This document shows, piece after piece, positions 1 through 9,001 of a DNA stretch of 64,000 nt. The translations under genes were made by a program, and so were the position numbers. Numbering within the stretch: the stretch's first letter is position 1; every line of letters starts with the position of its first letter. Source of the stretch: Dehalobacterium sp040766325 (GTDB taxonomy: Bacteria > Bacillota > Dehalobacteriia > Dehalobacteriales > Dehalobacteriaceae); assembly GCA_040766325.1 (NCBI GenBank), contig JAXGQR010000011.1, positions 54,988-118,987 of the forward strand, given 5' to 3'. The notes under the pieces are model-generated. The model was not told the DNA's origin, did not search any database, and saw only the letters and a program-made list of their open reading frames with translations.

Positions 1-121
1 TCAGAAGTCCTATGGACCATAATCCCATCCAGATCATCCCCTCTTTCCAGGCTTTTCTTTTAAGCATCCCGGGAATTTCAAGGAGGGCAAAATAGATAAA
101 AGCTCCGTAGAGTAAGATCAT
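1..121 (-). CDS. Partial small membrane protein, last gene of germination operon in view
   Basis: The reverse strand reads an open frame of 40 codons from an ATG at 121 and runs off the left edge of the window. It begins MILLYGAFIYFALLEIPGML, a hydrophobic segment followed by a basic stretch and a second hydrophobic stretch, so it is probably a small membrane protein. Its ATG overlaps the TGA of the GerAB gene (ATGA), so translation is probably coupled. Small membrane proteins of unknown function often follow gerAB in clostridial germination operons. Function is not known, and the C-terminus is outside the window. Confidence 0.6.
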   Translation of the reverse strand, partial: MILLYGAFIYFALLEIPGMLKRKAWKEGMIWMGLWSIGLL

Positions 122-1209
122 TGAGAAGCACCTCCCTTAATTCCTTTAAGCCAGGATCCTACCAGCGCAATTAAGGGAACTCCTAACACAAAGGGAAGTG
201 CGTATAAAGGAAAGGCCTTATTGGCAAATTCTATTTTTTCAGCGACATTATGCATATTGAAAAGCGCAAAAAGAGCCATGAGAAAACCCAGAGGAGGCAC
301 CACGGGACGATATGAATCAAACTTAAAAAGCTGAGCAAAACCCAAGCTCAAACCATAGAGGTAAACGGTTGCCTTGATAAATCCCATGGCCAAATAATTG
401 ATGGCAATCAAGATTTCAAAGCGGTTTAAAATATCAGCAATGTTAATCATTTTAATGGCATAATAGGAGGGATATAGATACATCCCGGCGCTTTCACCCA
501 ATACTAGAATCGACCTTAAGGCAGATAGGGATAATCCTATACAGCCTAGAATAAGTCCTAAGAAAAAAGTAATTTTAACCTGTCCCGGTTTATTCAGAAA
601 GGGTAAAATCATAAGAAAGGCAACTGTTTCGGCACAAGGTTGAACAGCTACCCCAAACCCTGCCCACATCATTTTGGGCCAAGAAGTGGTAAAAAGAGGC
701 CGAATATTTGAAACTTCAATTACCGGCAAAGCAAAAAGAAAAAGGAGCATTAAGACAATCATTGTGACCGGTACAATCATTAGACCGGTGCGCATGATCA
801 CCTCCAGACCCATTTTTACTCCATAAATAGTAAGGGCCGCCATTAAAAACACGATTATTTCTGCCGGCGTATTAGGAAGCAGTAATTGTTTAAAAAAATC
901 CAAATAACTCATCAATATCAGGGCACCGCTATGGAAAAGAAACCAAAGAAAGAACCCTGATAATAGTCCACCCGGGATGGGACCAAAGATGATTTCATTT
1001 ATTTCAATGATGGTTTTTCCCTGAAAACGGTTTAACAGGGCAACATAAATTGCCCCCAGAGGCAATAGTATGATAAAGCCTAGGAGGGGGGCAAGCCAGA
1101 AATCCTTACCGGCAACCGACCCCGGGCTAACAATAACACCTCCAAAGATAAATCCGAACATTAAGAAGATCGTTTCCAGTGATGACACCTTACCCTTTTC
1201 CAATCCCAT
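118..1209 (-). CDS. gerAB: Spore germination permease, GerAB/GerKB family
   Basis: 363-residue integral membrane protein of the APC-type germination permease family, about the usual length, with roughly ten hydrophobic segments. It is the B subunit of a nutrient germinant receptor in the inner spore membrane, where it is thought to bind the germinant. The start ATG at 1209 lies 22 bp after the GerAC stop. It is third in the order A-C-B of the operon transcribed leftward. Family assignment rests on overall sequence character and on the adjacent gerAA and gerAC genes. The specific germinant cannot be read from sequence. Confidence 0.9.
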   Translation of the reverse strand: MGLEKGKVSSLETIFLMFGFIFGGVIVSPGSVAGKDFWLAPLLGFIILLPLGAIYVALLNRFQGKTIIEINEIIFGPIPGGLLSGFFLWFLFHSGALILMSYLDFFKQLLLPNTPAEIIVFLMAALTIYGVKMGLEVIMRTGLMIVPVTMIVLMLLFLFALPVIEVSNIRPLFTTSWPKMMWAGFGVAVQPCAETVAFLMILPFLNKPGQVKITFFLGLILGCIGLSLSALRSILVLGESAGMYLYPSYYAIKMINIADILNRFEILIAINYLAMGFIKATVYLYGLSLGFAQLFKFDSYRPVVPPLGFLMALFALFNMHNVAEKIEFANKAFPLYALPFVLGVPLIALVGSWLKGIKGGASQ

Positions 1210-1231
1210 ATTATACCCCCCTCCCTTTAAT

Positions 1232-2398
1232 TTACTTAATTACCGTCCGGGAGACTTCCCCTATCCTCCACAAATTAGCCTGCACCTCTACGCTTACATC
1301 CAAAATGGAAATTTTTTCTTGCCAAGAAGATTTAATCTTCTGCCACTCTTGAGGATAGGTCCTTTCAAAAACCCCCCCAAAACCAAAAACATCTGCCTGT
1401 AATAATTTCGCTTTTTTAATTGCCGCCAGAACCTCTTCTTTGACGGCAAGAGCAGTCCCTGCATTGGCTTTTTGCATGCCTTCAGGTGTGGATAAATCCA
1501 CGGTGCCGCTTTGGTCGCTTATATTTCCTTCTACGCTAATCTTTACCCTCACCTTAGGATCTCCGTCATCCAGCTTTATTTTGATACTGCTCTCATTGAT
1601 AAAAATCTCGCTGTCGATAAATCCCGTTTCATCCGTTAGTTTTACGGCTATACTGGCATTTTTTACCTCTCCCTTGACCCATTTTACGCCCCGGGTTTCT
1701 CTGCTGTTCATTTCTCCTACCATTTTATCTTTGATAAACACGCCGGCATTCCCACCCATGATTACCCGCTTTTCTTCTTCCTCTCCGCTTACGGTCACCA
1801 GGGGAATCAGAAAACCTTGTGTGTCATTGAGCAGGGCAGTATTTACTTCTTGCACATTAATCCCTGGGATCTTGGATTCTAGGCCAAGCTCGATCATATG
1901 ACTTAAGTTTGTACCATTGGTATTTTCCAGTTTAGATTTAGGCTCAAAGATATCTCGTGCTTTTTCTTCCGCCACCAGCACCCAGCTTGTCGCCCGTGGT
2001 TCATGGTCGCGCAGAAAAAAATCGAAAGCAGGATAAAATCCTTTTTGAGCTAAATCATGCCCTAGTACCACAACTTCATTATTAGGGAAAAAAAGCCTCC
2101 GACTGCTTTGACTGCGAGCATTGCGCACCGCATCAAAAAGAGTGGCCCCGGAGCTATGAGTTACAAAAACAGATTCCCCACCGGAACCGGAACCGGAACT
2201 GCCGCCTCCGCCCGCTCCTGTCATCTGATCAGGCTGGGCAATCTCAGCCGTAAGGTGAAGCAGGTCCCCTTCTTGGTCCACACCTACTCCCAATACTATC
2301 GCCAGTTCTTTCAGTTCCTTGCTATCCCAACATCCGGACAATAACAGTAAAAATATCAACCCATAAAGAAGTAAAAATAATGATTGTTTTTTTTGCAC
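1232..2398 (-). CDS. gerAC: Spore germination lipoprotein, Ger(x)C family
   Basis: C subunit of the germinant receptor, a lipoprotein anchored on the outer face of the inner spore membrane. The N-terminus has a short basic region, a hydrophobic core and the lipobox LLSGC followed by WDSKEL, typical of GerAC proteins. A glycine/serine-rich loop (GAGGGGSSGSGSGG) follows about 60 residues later and is unusual in length. I prefer the GTG at 2398, preceded by GAGGGTGAT at good spacing and 13 bp after the gerAA stop. An upstream ATG at 2440 would overlap gerAA and add 14 charged residues before the signal peptide. Confidence 0.88.
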   Translation of the reverse strand: MQKKQSLFLLLYGLIFLLLLSGCWDSKELKELAIVLGVGVDQEGDLLHLTAEIAQPDQMTGAGGGGSSGSGSGGESVFVTHSSGATLFDAVRNARSQSSRRLFFPNNEVVVLGHDLAQKGFYPAFDFFLRDHEPRATSWVLVAEEKARDIFEPKSKLENTNGTNLSHMIELGLESKIPGINVQEVNTALLNDTQGFLIPLVTVSGEEEEKRVIMGGNAGVFIKDKMVGEMNSRETRGVKWVKGEVKNASIAVKLTDETGFIDSEIFINESSIKIKLDDGDPKVRVKISVEGNISDQSGTVDLSTPEGMQKANAGTALAVKEEVLAAIKKAKLLQADVFGFGGVFERTYPQEWQKIKSSWQEKISILDVSVEVQANLWRIGEVSRTVIK

Positions 2399-2411
2399 GA
2401 TCTTATCACCC

Positions 2412-4007
2412 TCACGATTCACTTTTACTTTTCTTTTCATCCTCAGCTTGAGGCATTAAATTGAATTCCTGCCGTTTGGGATCAACATTCCCGAGAGATT
2501 CCGGACGTGTAATCATAGTCCAAATCGGCGCCCGCACCAATACATCCTTTAAATCTTGGGGCATTAAAGGAGAAATCGGGGAAAGATAGGGAACACCAAA
2601 AGAACGTATAGAAGATAAATGCAAGATAAGAAATAAAAATACCCACATCACACCAAAAATACCGAACAATCCTGCCATTACGGTAAAAGCGATTCTTAAC
2701 AAGGCAGTAGCATCATAAAGTTGGGGAACGACAAAGGATGCAATAGCGGTAAAGGACACCACAATGACCATATAAGATTCGATAAGTCCGGCTGAGACCG
2801 CCGCTTCCCCAATCACTAAAGCCCCCACTATACTCATAGCTGAGCCAATGGCTCTTGGCAGCCTAATCCCTGCTTCCCGTAAAATTTCGAAGACAAGCCC
2901 CATGCCAATCGCTTCTACAACAGCAGGAAAAGGCGTACCTTCAGAAGCGCCGGCCATAGAAATCAATAGAGTGGTCGGTAAAAATTCCTGATGGAAGGTG
3001 ACTAAGGCAACAAAAAAACCTGGAGCCATGCTGCCGGCCAAAAAAGAAAAATAACGAAACCACCGTATTAAGGTGGAATAAAATGGCCGAGAGTTATAAT
3101 CATCGGGACTCTGAAAACTTTCAATAAACAAAGCCGGGACCGTATTAACTACCGGTGCGCCATCAATCATAATAGCCACCCGCCCCTCAATTAGTTTTGC
3201 CGCCGCCACATCCGGCCTTTCCGTATACCCAACGGTCATAAAAGGGGAAAAAGGAGCATCTTCAATAAATTGTTCGATATTCCCGGCGGCCAAGATTGCA
3301 TCAGTGCTAATTCTTTTCAAGCGGCGTTTTACTTCTTCCACCAACTCAGGTCGGACGACCCCTTTTAAATAGACTATGTTCACCGTTGTGAGAGTTCTTT
3401 GCCCCAGTACCAGCTTTTCGAAGGTTAACCCCGGATGACCAATCTTTCGTCTTAAAAGGGAAGTGTTTGTTCTCAGGGTCTCGACAAAACCTTCCCTGGG
3501 ACCTTTCACGACAACTTCCGTATTCGGTTCTGCTGGCATCCTTCTTTCCCACCCAGGAGCAGAGATGAGCAATGCTCGAGTACTGCCATCCACCAATAAC
3601 ATCGTGTCTCCGCTAAAAACACCGTTTACAATCTGTTCGACAGATAATTTCTCCTGAATGCTGGCCACAGGTAGGACCTTGTTTTTAATGGCTGCGGCAA
3701 GATCATTCCCTTTTAACTCCAAGACCTCTTTTTCTTTGCATAATACTAAAGGTTCCAAGACATTCTCCCTGATGACCAGTTCCAAAACAAGACCGTCTAT
3801 AAAAACAATTGCTGCATTAATATTGTTTCTCAGGGTTAGTTTTCGTATGACAATATCAGGGCTTTCCCCGGATAAGCTCTTGAACTTTTCAATGTCTTTT
3901 TCCAAATTACCACTCAGGCGGTCCCCTTTTTGGGGCGCTTGATCATGGTTTTCGCTTCCCAGCAGGGAGTGCAAATACTTGATTTTTCTATTCAAAAATC
4001 GGAACAT
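2412..4007 (-). CDS. gerAA: Spore germination receptor subunit GerAA/GerKA
   Basis: 531-residue A subunit of a GerA-type germinant receptor, near the usual family length. It has a soluble N-terminal half of about 300 residues, containing the conserved ERRMPAEPNTEVVVKGPREG region, then several C-terminal membrane segments. The start ATG at 4007 follows GGAGTAAAAAT. It is the first gene of the operon gerAA-gerAC-gerAB plus a small membrane gene, all leftward. The complete tricistron implies that the organism forms endospores. Such operons are usually transcribed in the forespore by sigma-G, but I did not identify a convincing sigma-G promoter. Confidence 0.92.
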   Translation of the reverse strand: MFRFLNRKIKYLHSLLGSENHDQAPQKGDRLSGNLEKDIEKFKSLSGESPDIVIRKLTLRNNINAAIVFIDGLVLELVIRENVLEPLVLCKEKEVLELKGNDLAAAIKNKVLPVASIQEKLSVEQIVNGVFSGDTMLLVDGSTRALLISAPGWERRMPAEPNTEVVVKGPREGFVETLRTNTSLLRRKIGHPGLTFEKLVLGQRTLTTVNIVYLKGVVRPELVEEVKRRLKRISTDAILAAGNIEQFIEDAPFSPFMTVGYTERPDVAAAKLIEGRVAIMIDGAPVVNTVPALFIESFQSPDDYNSRPFYSTLIRWFRYFSFLAGSMAPGFFVALVTFHQEFLPTTLLISMAGASEGTPFPAVVEAIGMGLVFEILREAGIRLPRAIGSAMSIVGALVIGEAAVSAGLIESYMVIVVSFTAIASFVVPQLYDATALLRIAFTVMAGLFGIFGVMWVFLFLILHLSSIRSFGVPYLSPISPLMPQDLKDVLVRAPIWTMITRPESLGNVDPKRQEFNLMPQAEDEKKSKSES

Positions 4008-4117
4008 ATTTTTACTCCATATCCATTTGGTTCCTATTATCTTTTCCTGAGAGGAATCTATTTATTCCTTAGTTATGTTGATACTTTCAACCTTTTTAAA
4101 CCTAAGCTTTATGAAAA

Positions 4118-4146
4118 TAAAAAAAGCAGCCCAGAGTTTGAGCTGC
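4118..4146 (-). terminator. Rho-independent terminator after cadA
   Basis: On the minus strand the arms GCAGC (4142-4146) and GCTGC (4126-4130) enclose an 11-base loop and are followed by a T-rich run at 4118-4125. It lies just after the cadA stop at 4165 and before gerAA, so it separates the two units. Confidence 0.65.
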
Positions 4147-4164
4147 AAAACTTTGCATTTTTCT

Positions 4165-6291
4165 TTAACTTTTTAAGAGGCGCATGGAATTGAGAACGGC
4201 AATCATAGCTACTCCCACATCGGCAAAGACCGCCTCCCATAAAGTTGCCAGTCCCCCTGCCCCCAAGGCCAGTACCACCAGTTTCACACCCATAGCAAAG
4301 ATAATGTTTTGCCATACCACGTTTCTTGTTTTTTGGGCAATACAGACGGCGTCCACCAGTTTAGACGGTTCATCTGTCATTAAGACAATATCCGCGGCCT
4401 CAATAGCAGCATCAGAGCCCAGTCCTCCCATTGCAACGCCCACATCGGCTCGCGCCAGCACCGGTGCGTCATTCATGCCGTCTCCGACAAAAACAACACT
4501 TTTCTTGCTGTTTTTATCCCGGATGATCTTTTCCAAGATCTCTACCTTTTCCACTGGTAAAAGTCCGGCATATACCTTGTCCAGTAACAGGGCTTGACTA
4601 ACTCTTTGGGCTGTTTCCTGGTTATCTCCCGTTAACATAAAAAGCTTGTTAATGCCCAAATGTCTTAATTTTTTTATAGTTTCGAGTGCATCATCCTTTA
4701 ACTCATCGGAAATAACAATGGTACCGGCGAATTTCCCGGATACCGCCAGGTAAACCACCGTACCCCCCTCTTGCCATTCCTGAAAATCAATACCTGTTTT
4801 TTTCATTAGTTTATCATTGCCCGCTAAAATCTCTTGCCCGTTGAATTGTGCTTTTACCCCATGTCCGGAAATCTCTTGAAAATCCGTAATTCCTTCCTGA
4901 TGAAGCTTGATTCCCCCCATTTCATCATAAGCCTTGATCACAGATCGGGCAATGGGGTGATTGGAATTGAATTCAGCCAAAGCGGCAAATTGCAAAACCT
5001 CGTCTTTTGTAAAGGATGGTGCCGGGTGAATTCCCGTGACCCGAAATACCCCTTTCGTCAAGGTGCCTGTTTTATCAAAAACCACAGTATCAACATGATT
5101 AATCGCCTCTAGGTAATTACCGCCCTTGACCAAGATACCCTTCTTAGAAGCTGCTCCAATCCCGCCAAAGAATCCTAAAGGGATAGAAATCACTAAAGCA
5201 CAAGGACAAGACACTACCAAAAATACCAAAGCGCGATAAAACCATTGAGAAAAGGCAGCGTTTTCCATAAACAAAGGAGGTAATAGGGCAAGCAGCACCG
5301 CCACCAGCACTACCACCGGCGTATAATAATGGGCAAATTTGGTGATGAATTTTTCTGTCGGTGCTTTTTTACTTCCAGCATTCTGCACCAGATCAAGAAT
5401 TTTGGCAACGGTTGATTCCCCGTATACCTTCGCCACCTGCACCGTTAATAAGCCATCTTTATTAATAAAGCCGCTTAGAACATCATCCCCGGTTTTTGCC
5501 CTACGGGGAACCGATTCACCTGTTAAGGCTGATGTATCCATCATGGCCTGACCTTCCATTACTACTCCGTCTAGGGGCACTCTTTCACCAGGCTTGATGA
5601 CCATGAGATCCCCAATGGCCGCTTCTTCCGGAGCTACTCTTCTGATTTCCCCATCGATAGACAAATTAACATAGTCCGGTCTGATATCAAGCAGTTCTTT
5701 TATGGATCTGCGGGATTGATCCACAGCTCGATCCTGGAAATATTCGCCGATCTGATAAAACAACATCACCGCCACCCCTTCCGGGTATTCCCGAATGGCA
5801 AAGGCGCCCAAGGTAGCAATAGTCATCAGAAAATTCTCATCGAAGACCTGACCGCGCAGGATATTTTTACCGGCCCGCAGTAATACTTCTCCTCCCACAA
5901 TGAGATAACTGAAGAGAAATAAAGCAAATTTCATGCCGGGACTCCAAAAAGGAAGAAAGGCTAAGGCAAAGAGTCCACCGCCCAAACCCAAGGAAATAAC
6001 ACGTTTTTTCTGAGTTTCTCCCTCTTCCTGATCCCCATTATTTTTTAGTTTGCCCTCGTTACCCTCATTCTTTTCGATGATATTAACCTCAGGTTCGTAT
6101 TTTTTTGCAATCCCCTCAGCGTTTTTCATTAACTCAGGGAGATTTGCTTCCTCTTCCGTCTCTAATGTCAAGGTTTTGCTAATAAAATTTACCGTAGCAG
6201 TGATAACACCGGGAAGCTCGGCAACCCCCTGCTCGATCTTAGCCCCGCAATTAGCACAATTTAAACCTTCCAAAATAAATTCTTTTACCAT
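4165..6291 (-). CDS. cadA: Zinc/cadmium/lead-exporting P1B-type ATPase
   Basis: 708-residue heavy-metal P-type ATPase. One N-terminal HMA domain carries the metal motif LNCANC at about residues 9-14, followed by a charged linker around 75-95. The membrane metal site is CPC (SCPCALVIS, about residue 362), the phosphorylated aspartate lies in DKTGTLTKG (about 405), the histidine-proline motif is NSNHPIA, and GDGMNDAPVL is the hinge. CPC with a single HMA domain fits Zn2+/Cd2+/Pb2+ export from the cytoplasm. It lies downstream of a CadC-like repressor gene transcribed the same way. The ATG at 6291 has an AGGAG very close by. Substrate choice among these metals is inference. Confidence 0.93.
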   Translation of the reverse strand: MVKEFILEGLNCANCGAKIEQGVAELPGVITATVNFISKTLTLETEEEANLPELMKNAEGIAKKYEPEVNIIEKNEGNEGKLKNNGDQEEGETQKKRVISLGLGGGLFALAFLPFWSPGMKFALFLFSYLIVGGEVLLRAGKNILRGQVFDENFLMTIATLGAFAIREYPEGVAVMLFYQIGEYFQDRAVDQSRRSIKELLDIRPDYVNLSIDGEIRRVAPEEAAIGDLMVIKPGERVPLDGVVMEGQAMMDTSALTGESVPRRAKTGDDVLSGFINKDGLLTVQVAKVYGESTVAKILDLVQNAGSKKAPTEKFITKFAHYYTPVVVLVAVLLALLPPLFMENAAFSQWFYRALVFLVVSCPCALVISIPLGFFGGIGAASKKGILVKGGNYLEAINHVDTVVFDKTGTLTKGVFRVTGIHPAPSFTKDEVLQFAALAEFNSNHPIARSVIKAYDEMGGIKLHQEGITDFQEISGHGVKAQFNGQEILAGNDKLMKKTGIDFQEWQEGGTVVYLAVSGKFAGTIVISDELKDDALETIKKLRHLGINKLFMLTGDNQETAQRVSQALLLDKVYAGLLPVEKVEILEKIIRDKNSKKSVVFVGDGMNDAPVLARADVGVAMGGLGSDAAIEAADIVLMTDEPSKLVDAVCIAQKTRNVVWQNIIFAMGVKLVVLALGAGGLATLWEAVFADVGVAMIAVLNSMRLLKS

Positions 6292-6327
6292 TTCTCCTTC
6301 ATCCCATTTCTAATTAGAGTGAAACTT

Positions 6328-6362
6328 CTATCAGCAGGGTTTTCTTCATCCCCTACCGATAG
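6328..6362. repeat. 12-bp stem hairpin between cadC and cadA
   Basis: Arms ctatcagcaggg (6328-6339) and ccctaccgatag (6351-6362) pair along 12 positions on the minus strand, with two G-U wobbles and an 11-base loop. No T run follows. The surrounding 6292-6453 interval has no credible gene. It could be an RNA hairpin in the cadC-cadA transcript or the remnant of a mobile element. Confidence 0.45.
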
Positions 6363-6453
6363 TTAGTTGAACCAATCAGGAACTAAGCGTCCGTTACCCC
6401 TCATAATAAAGGTGGGGCTCTTACGTACGGTTATGCAGAAAATTTTGGCTTAA

Positions 6454-6825
6454 TTATTTGTGTTTAATATGGGCCAAACCACACTCAATAATCTGTTGCA
6501 CATGTTCATCATCGAGAGAATAATATACCACTTTGCCTTCTCGGCGATATTTTACCAATCGTGCCTGTTTGAGGATTCTTAATTGGTGGGAAATAGCTGA
6601 TTGATTCATCTCCAAAAGAGCAGCTATATCACACACGCACATTTCCGATGTAAACAAGGCAGAAACAATCTTTATTCTGGTACTGTCTCCAAAAATCTTA
6701 AAAAACTCTGCTAGATCTACCAAGATTTCCTCTTGGGGCATATATTCTTTCGCCTGGGTCACCACTTCTTCACGAATGATGTTACAAGCGCAGCTTTCCA
6801 CTTTGTCTTTATTTTCTCTGGTCAT
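6454..6825 (-). CDS. cadC: ArsR/SmtB-family metal-sensing repressor, CadC-like
   Basis: About 123-residue winged-helix repressor. The alpha-3N-type metal motif is SEMCVCDIAALL in the recognition region, and an N-terminal VESCACN supplies the extra cysteines seen in CadC proteins. The HTH SAISHQLRILKQARLVKYRR and the wing EGKVVYYSL are intact, with a C-terminal histidine-rich tail. It probably represses itself and cadA until Zn, Cd or Pb binds. I chose the ATG at 6825, preceded by GGGGGT at good spacing. An upstream in-frame ATG at 6852 would overlap the operator region and lacks a ribosome site. Promoter and dyad lie directly upstream. Confidence 0.9.
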   Translation of the reverse strand: MTRENKDKVESCACNIIREEVVTQAKEYMPQEEILVDLAEFFKIFGDSTRIKIVSALFTSEMCVCDIAALLEMNQSAISHQLRILKQARLVKYRREGKVVYYSLDDEHVQQIIECGLAHIKHK

Positions 6826-6853
6826 GACAAACATACCCCCAAAGCAATACATT

Positions 6854-6907
6854 ATATGAACAGTTGCTCATATGTTGTATTGTACACATAAGGTAATGTG
6901 CTGTCAA
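6854..6907 (-). promoter_or_regulatory. cadC promoter with 12-2-12-type operator
   Basis: On the minus strand TTGACA (6902-6907) is separated by exactly 17 bp from TACAAT (6879-6884). Immediately downstream, 6854-6873 holds the imperfect dyad ATATGAACAGTTGCTCATAT. This resembles the ATATGAACA-type operators of SmtB/CadC repressors. The position overlapping the transcription start fits repression by the CadC-like protein. Promoter and dyad are seen directly; binding is inference. Confidence 0.75.
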
Positions 6908-6930
6908 TCACCTTTAAGAAAATTTTTTGC

Positions 6931-6966
6931 AAAAAAAAACGGCATGAGTGGACTCAAATGCCGTTT
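6931..6966 (-). terminator. Terminator after cooS
   Basis: On the minus strand ACGGCAT and ATGCCGT form a stem, with an inner GAG/CTC pair, followed by a run of nine T. It lies 30 bp after the cooS stop, so cooS is not cotranscribed with cadC. Confidence 0.85.
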
Positions 6967-6995
6967 TACACAAGTTCCTAACTGAAGTGAAGATG

Positions 6996-8909
6996 CTATT
7001 TTAATCCTAATCCTTGTCTTTTCTTATTAATATGCGCCACAATGTCATTGGCTACTTCTTGGGGATCATCACCCAAGGCAATTTTCCCTCCTGTCAGTCC
7101 TTCCACATCGGCTGTCAAAAGCTGTACTAGTTTAGGTGCTCCAGTGACAAAGGGCGTGGGAGATAAATGAGTATAGGTGCCGAAAGCCAAAGCAAATACC
7201 CCGTCAATAGTGGCTTTTTGTTCCATCCATTCCGGCGCGGTCACTGCAATGGGCAAATCGGGGACATCTACATCGAGATGATCCGCTAGTGCCGTAACCA
7301 GCATGGAGATACGACCTGTATCGGTACATGTGCCAAAGCTTAAAACGGGCGGCACTTTTAGTAATTTGCACACTTGCTGCAAACCGGGTCCTGCCAGATT
7401 AATAGCCTGGAGATTACATAAACCGGCCACCTCCAAACCATGATTGCCACATCCGGCACTTACTACCAATATATCCTTCTTGATTAGTTCCTTCACCAAA
7501 TTAATAGTATTCCAATCCTGGGGGCCATTACGCAAGGTAGAACAGTTGACGAGAGCCACAACACCTTTGATTTTACCCGCTGTAATAACATCAACTAACG
7601 GCTCCAGTTTATTACCCAAAGCATGCAACACCGCTTCTGTTGAAAAACCGGCTATGGCTTTTTGGGTCCTCTTGGGCACCTTCGGCTCAATTTTCCCTTG
7701 GCGTTTTTTAAAATTATCTATGGCCAAATCAATCAACCGGTCTGCTATGTTTGCAACTTCTCCCGGACGATACTCCATTTTTTCCTGCAGACCCGGAACA
7801 CCGATAATGCTGCTCACACTAACCAAGGTAATCTGATATTTCTCCGCATAATGATCGAGAGCCGGCGGGGAACAGTTTTCCTCCATGGCAATCACATCAA
7901 CAGTACCGGTGGCCAGCAATGGTTCAATGGACAACCAGTTACCCATTAGGCCTACAAACACATTGTCCACGGGGAATCTTTGTAAAAGCTCCTGACCCGT
8001 TTCTATGGAGCCAACTATTCTTAGGCCTTTTGCTCCTGCAGCCTTAGCCCTTTCCTGCACTTCCGGGCTATGAGCTTTTTCCAGAGTGGCGACACCAACC
8101 CAAGGCTGATGACCGTTAAAAACAATATTGACATAATCAGGATCCATGATACCCAAATCCACGTCTACTTCATGGGGAGCGGGTGTTCCGAATAAAATGT
8201 CTTGTACCATCTCCAACCCAATTTGCGCCGTATATATTGTGGCCAATCCTAAGCGCAAAGCTTTAAGAGATAGAGAAACATAATCCCCGTCTACATTAGT
8301 TAAACAGCTGGCAACACAGTTTTGTTCTTCATGAACCACACCTGAAGGATATATCCCCAACTTTTTCCAAACAGCTTTTCTTTTTTTCGGGGCAAAAACT
8401 TCCACCAATACGCTAGGATCCTCAGCATCCTTGGCCATTTCTTTTTCCAAAAAATCAGCTAAAGCTATCGCCATCCCATTTTGGTCCTGACTGACCTCAA
8501 GACCGCATTTTTCGCACATCCATTTTAATTTATCCGGGTCTTTGATGGTAAAAGGCGTTATCCCTTCACCTGTTGCCCTTAGTGTCCGGTAAGCTTCATA
8601 GGCATGATGGCTGTATGTGCCGGCACCCATAATATTCTGAAGCAGGAAAGCTCTTATGGCCATAGCATCGGGACCGATCCCACATACACCCTTGTCCTGT
8701 CCCCCTTTTTCGCTGATCCGGCAAGGTCCTTGAGAACATAGCTTGCAGCTTAATCCTTGCAAGCAAAATTTACACCGAATCTTTTCCTGGGCTGCATAAC
8801 GGTCAAATACGTTGCTCAACCCGTCTTCCCGAATCCTTTGAACCATCTCCTCAACAGAATCATGATAACTAACACGCCCCTGACTCTTTTCCAAAATCGT
8901 CTCATCCAA
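6996..8909 (-). CDS. cooS: CooS-family protein (CODH scaffold) lacking a canonical C-cluster cysteine
   Basis: 637 residues, the usual length of anaerobic Ni-CODH catalytic subunits. D-cluster motif is CX2C (C46, C49); B-cluster cysteines are C55, C58, C63 and C76. C-cluster candidates present are H267 (NGHQP), C346 (EENCSPP), C456 (LVNCST), C487 (SAGCGNHG) and C528 (FGTCTD), and K565 is in place. The usual GICCTGNE segment, which gives the cysteine on the pendant iron (Cys295 in CODH-II), reads GSIETGQE here, so that cysteine is missing. CooS-V of Carboxydothermus, which also lacks a canonical cysteine, carries an Fe/S/O hybrid cluster and is not a CO oxidiser. No cooC, cooF or acetyl-CoA synthase genes are adjacent. 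Calling this enzyme a CO dehydrogenase is therefore unsafe. Confidence 0.9.
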   Translation of the reverse strand: MDETILEKSQGRVSYHDSVEEMVQRIREDGLSNVFDRYAAQEKIRCKFCLQGLSCKLCSQGPCRISEKGGQDKGVCGIGPDAMAIRAFLLQNIMGAGTYSHHAYEAYRTLRATGEGITPFTIKDPDKLKWMCEKCGLEVSQDQNGMAIALADFLEKEMAKDAEDPSVLVEVFAPKKRKAVWKKLGIYPSGVVHEEQNCVASCLTNVDGDYVSLSLKALRLGLATIYTAQIGLEMVQDILFGTPAPHEVDVDLGIMDPDYVNIVFNGHQPWVGVATLEKAHSPEVQERAKAAGAKGLRIVGSIETGQELLQRFPVDNVFVGLMGNWLSIEPLLATGTVDVIAMEENCSPPALDHYAEKYQITLVSVSSIIGVPGLQEKMEYRPGEVANIADRLIDLAIDNFKKRQGKIEPKVPKRTQKAIAGFSTEAVLHALGNKLEPLVDVITAGKIKGVVALVNCSTLRNGPQDWNTINLVKELIKKDILVVSAGCGNHGLEVAGLCNLQAINLAGPGLQQVCKLLKVPPVLSFGTCTDTGRISMLVTALADHLDVDVPDLPIAVTAPEWMEQKATIDGVFALAFGTYTHLSPTPFVTGAPKLVQLLTADVEGLTGGKIALGDDPQEVANDIVAHINKKRQGLGLK

Positions 8910-9001
8910 AAAAATCCCTCCTAAAAGATCATTCTCTTAAGAGTTTTTCAATATTCGAGATGGTTTATGCAAAAGATCATGGTTGAGCCCAGCATGATAA
9001 T

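Noticed and set aside
1070..2344. Several plus-strand open frames opposite the germination genes
   Set aside because: They have no ribosome sites, poor composition and lie wholly opposite conserved genes.
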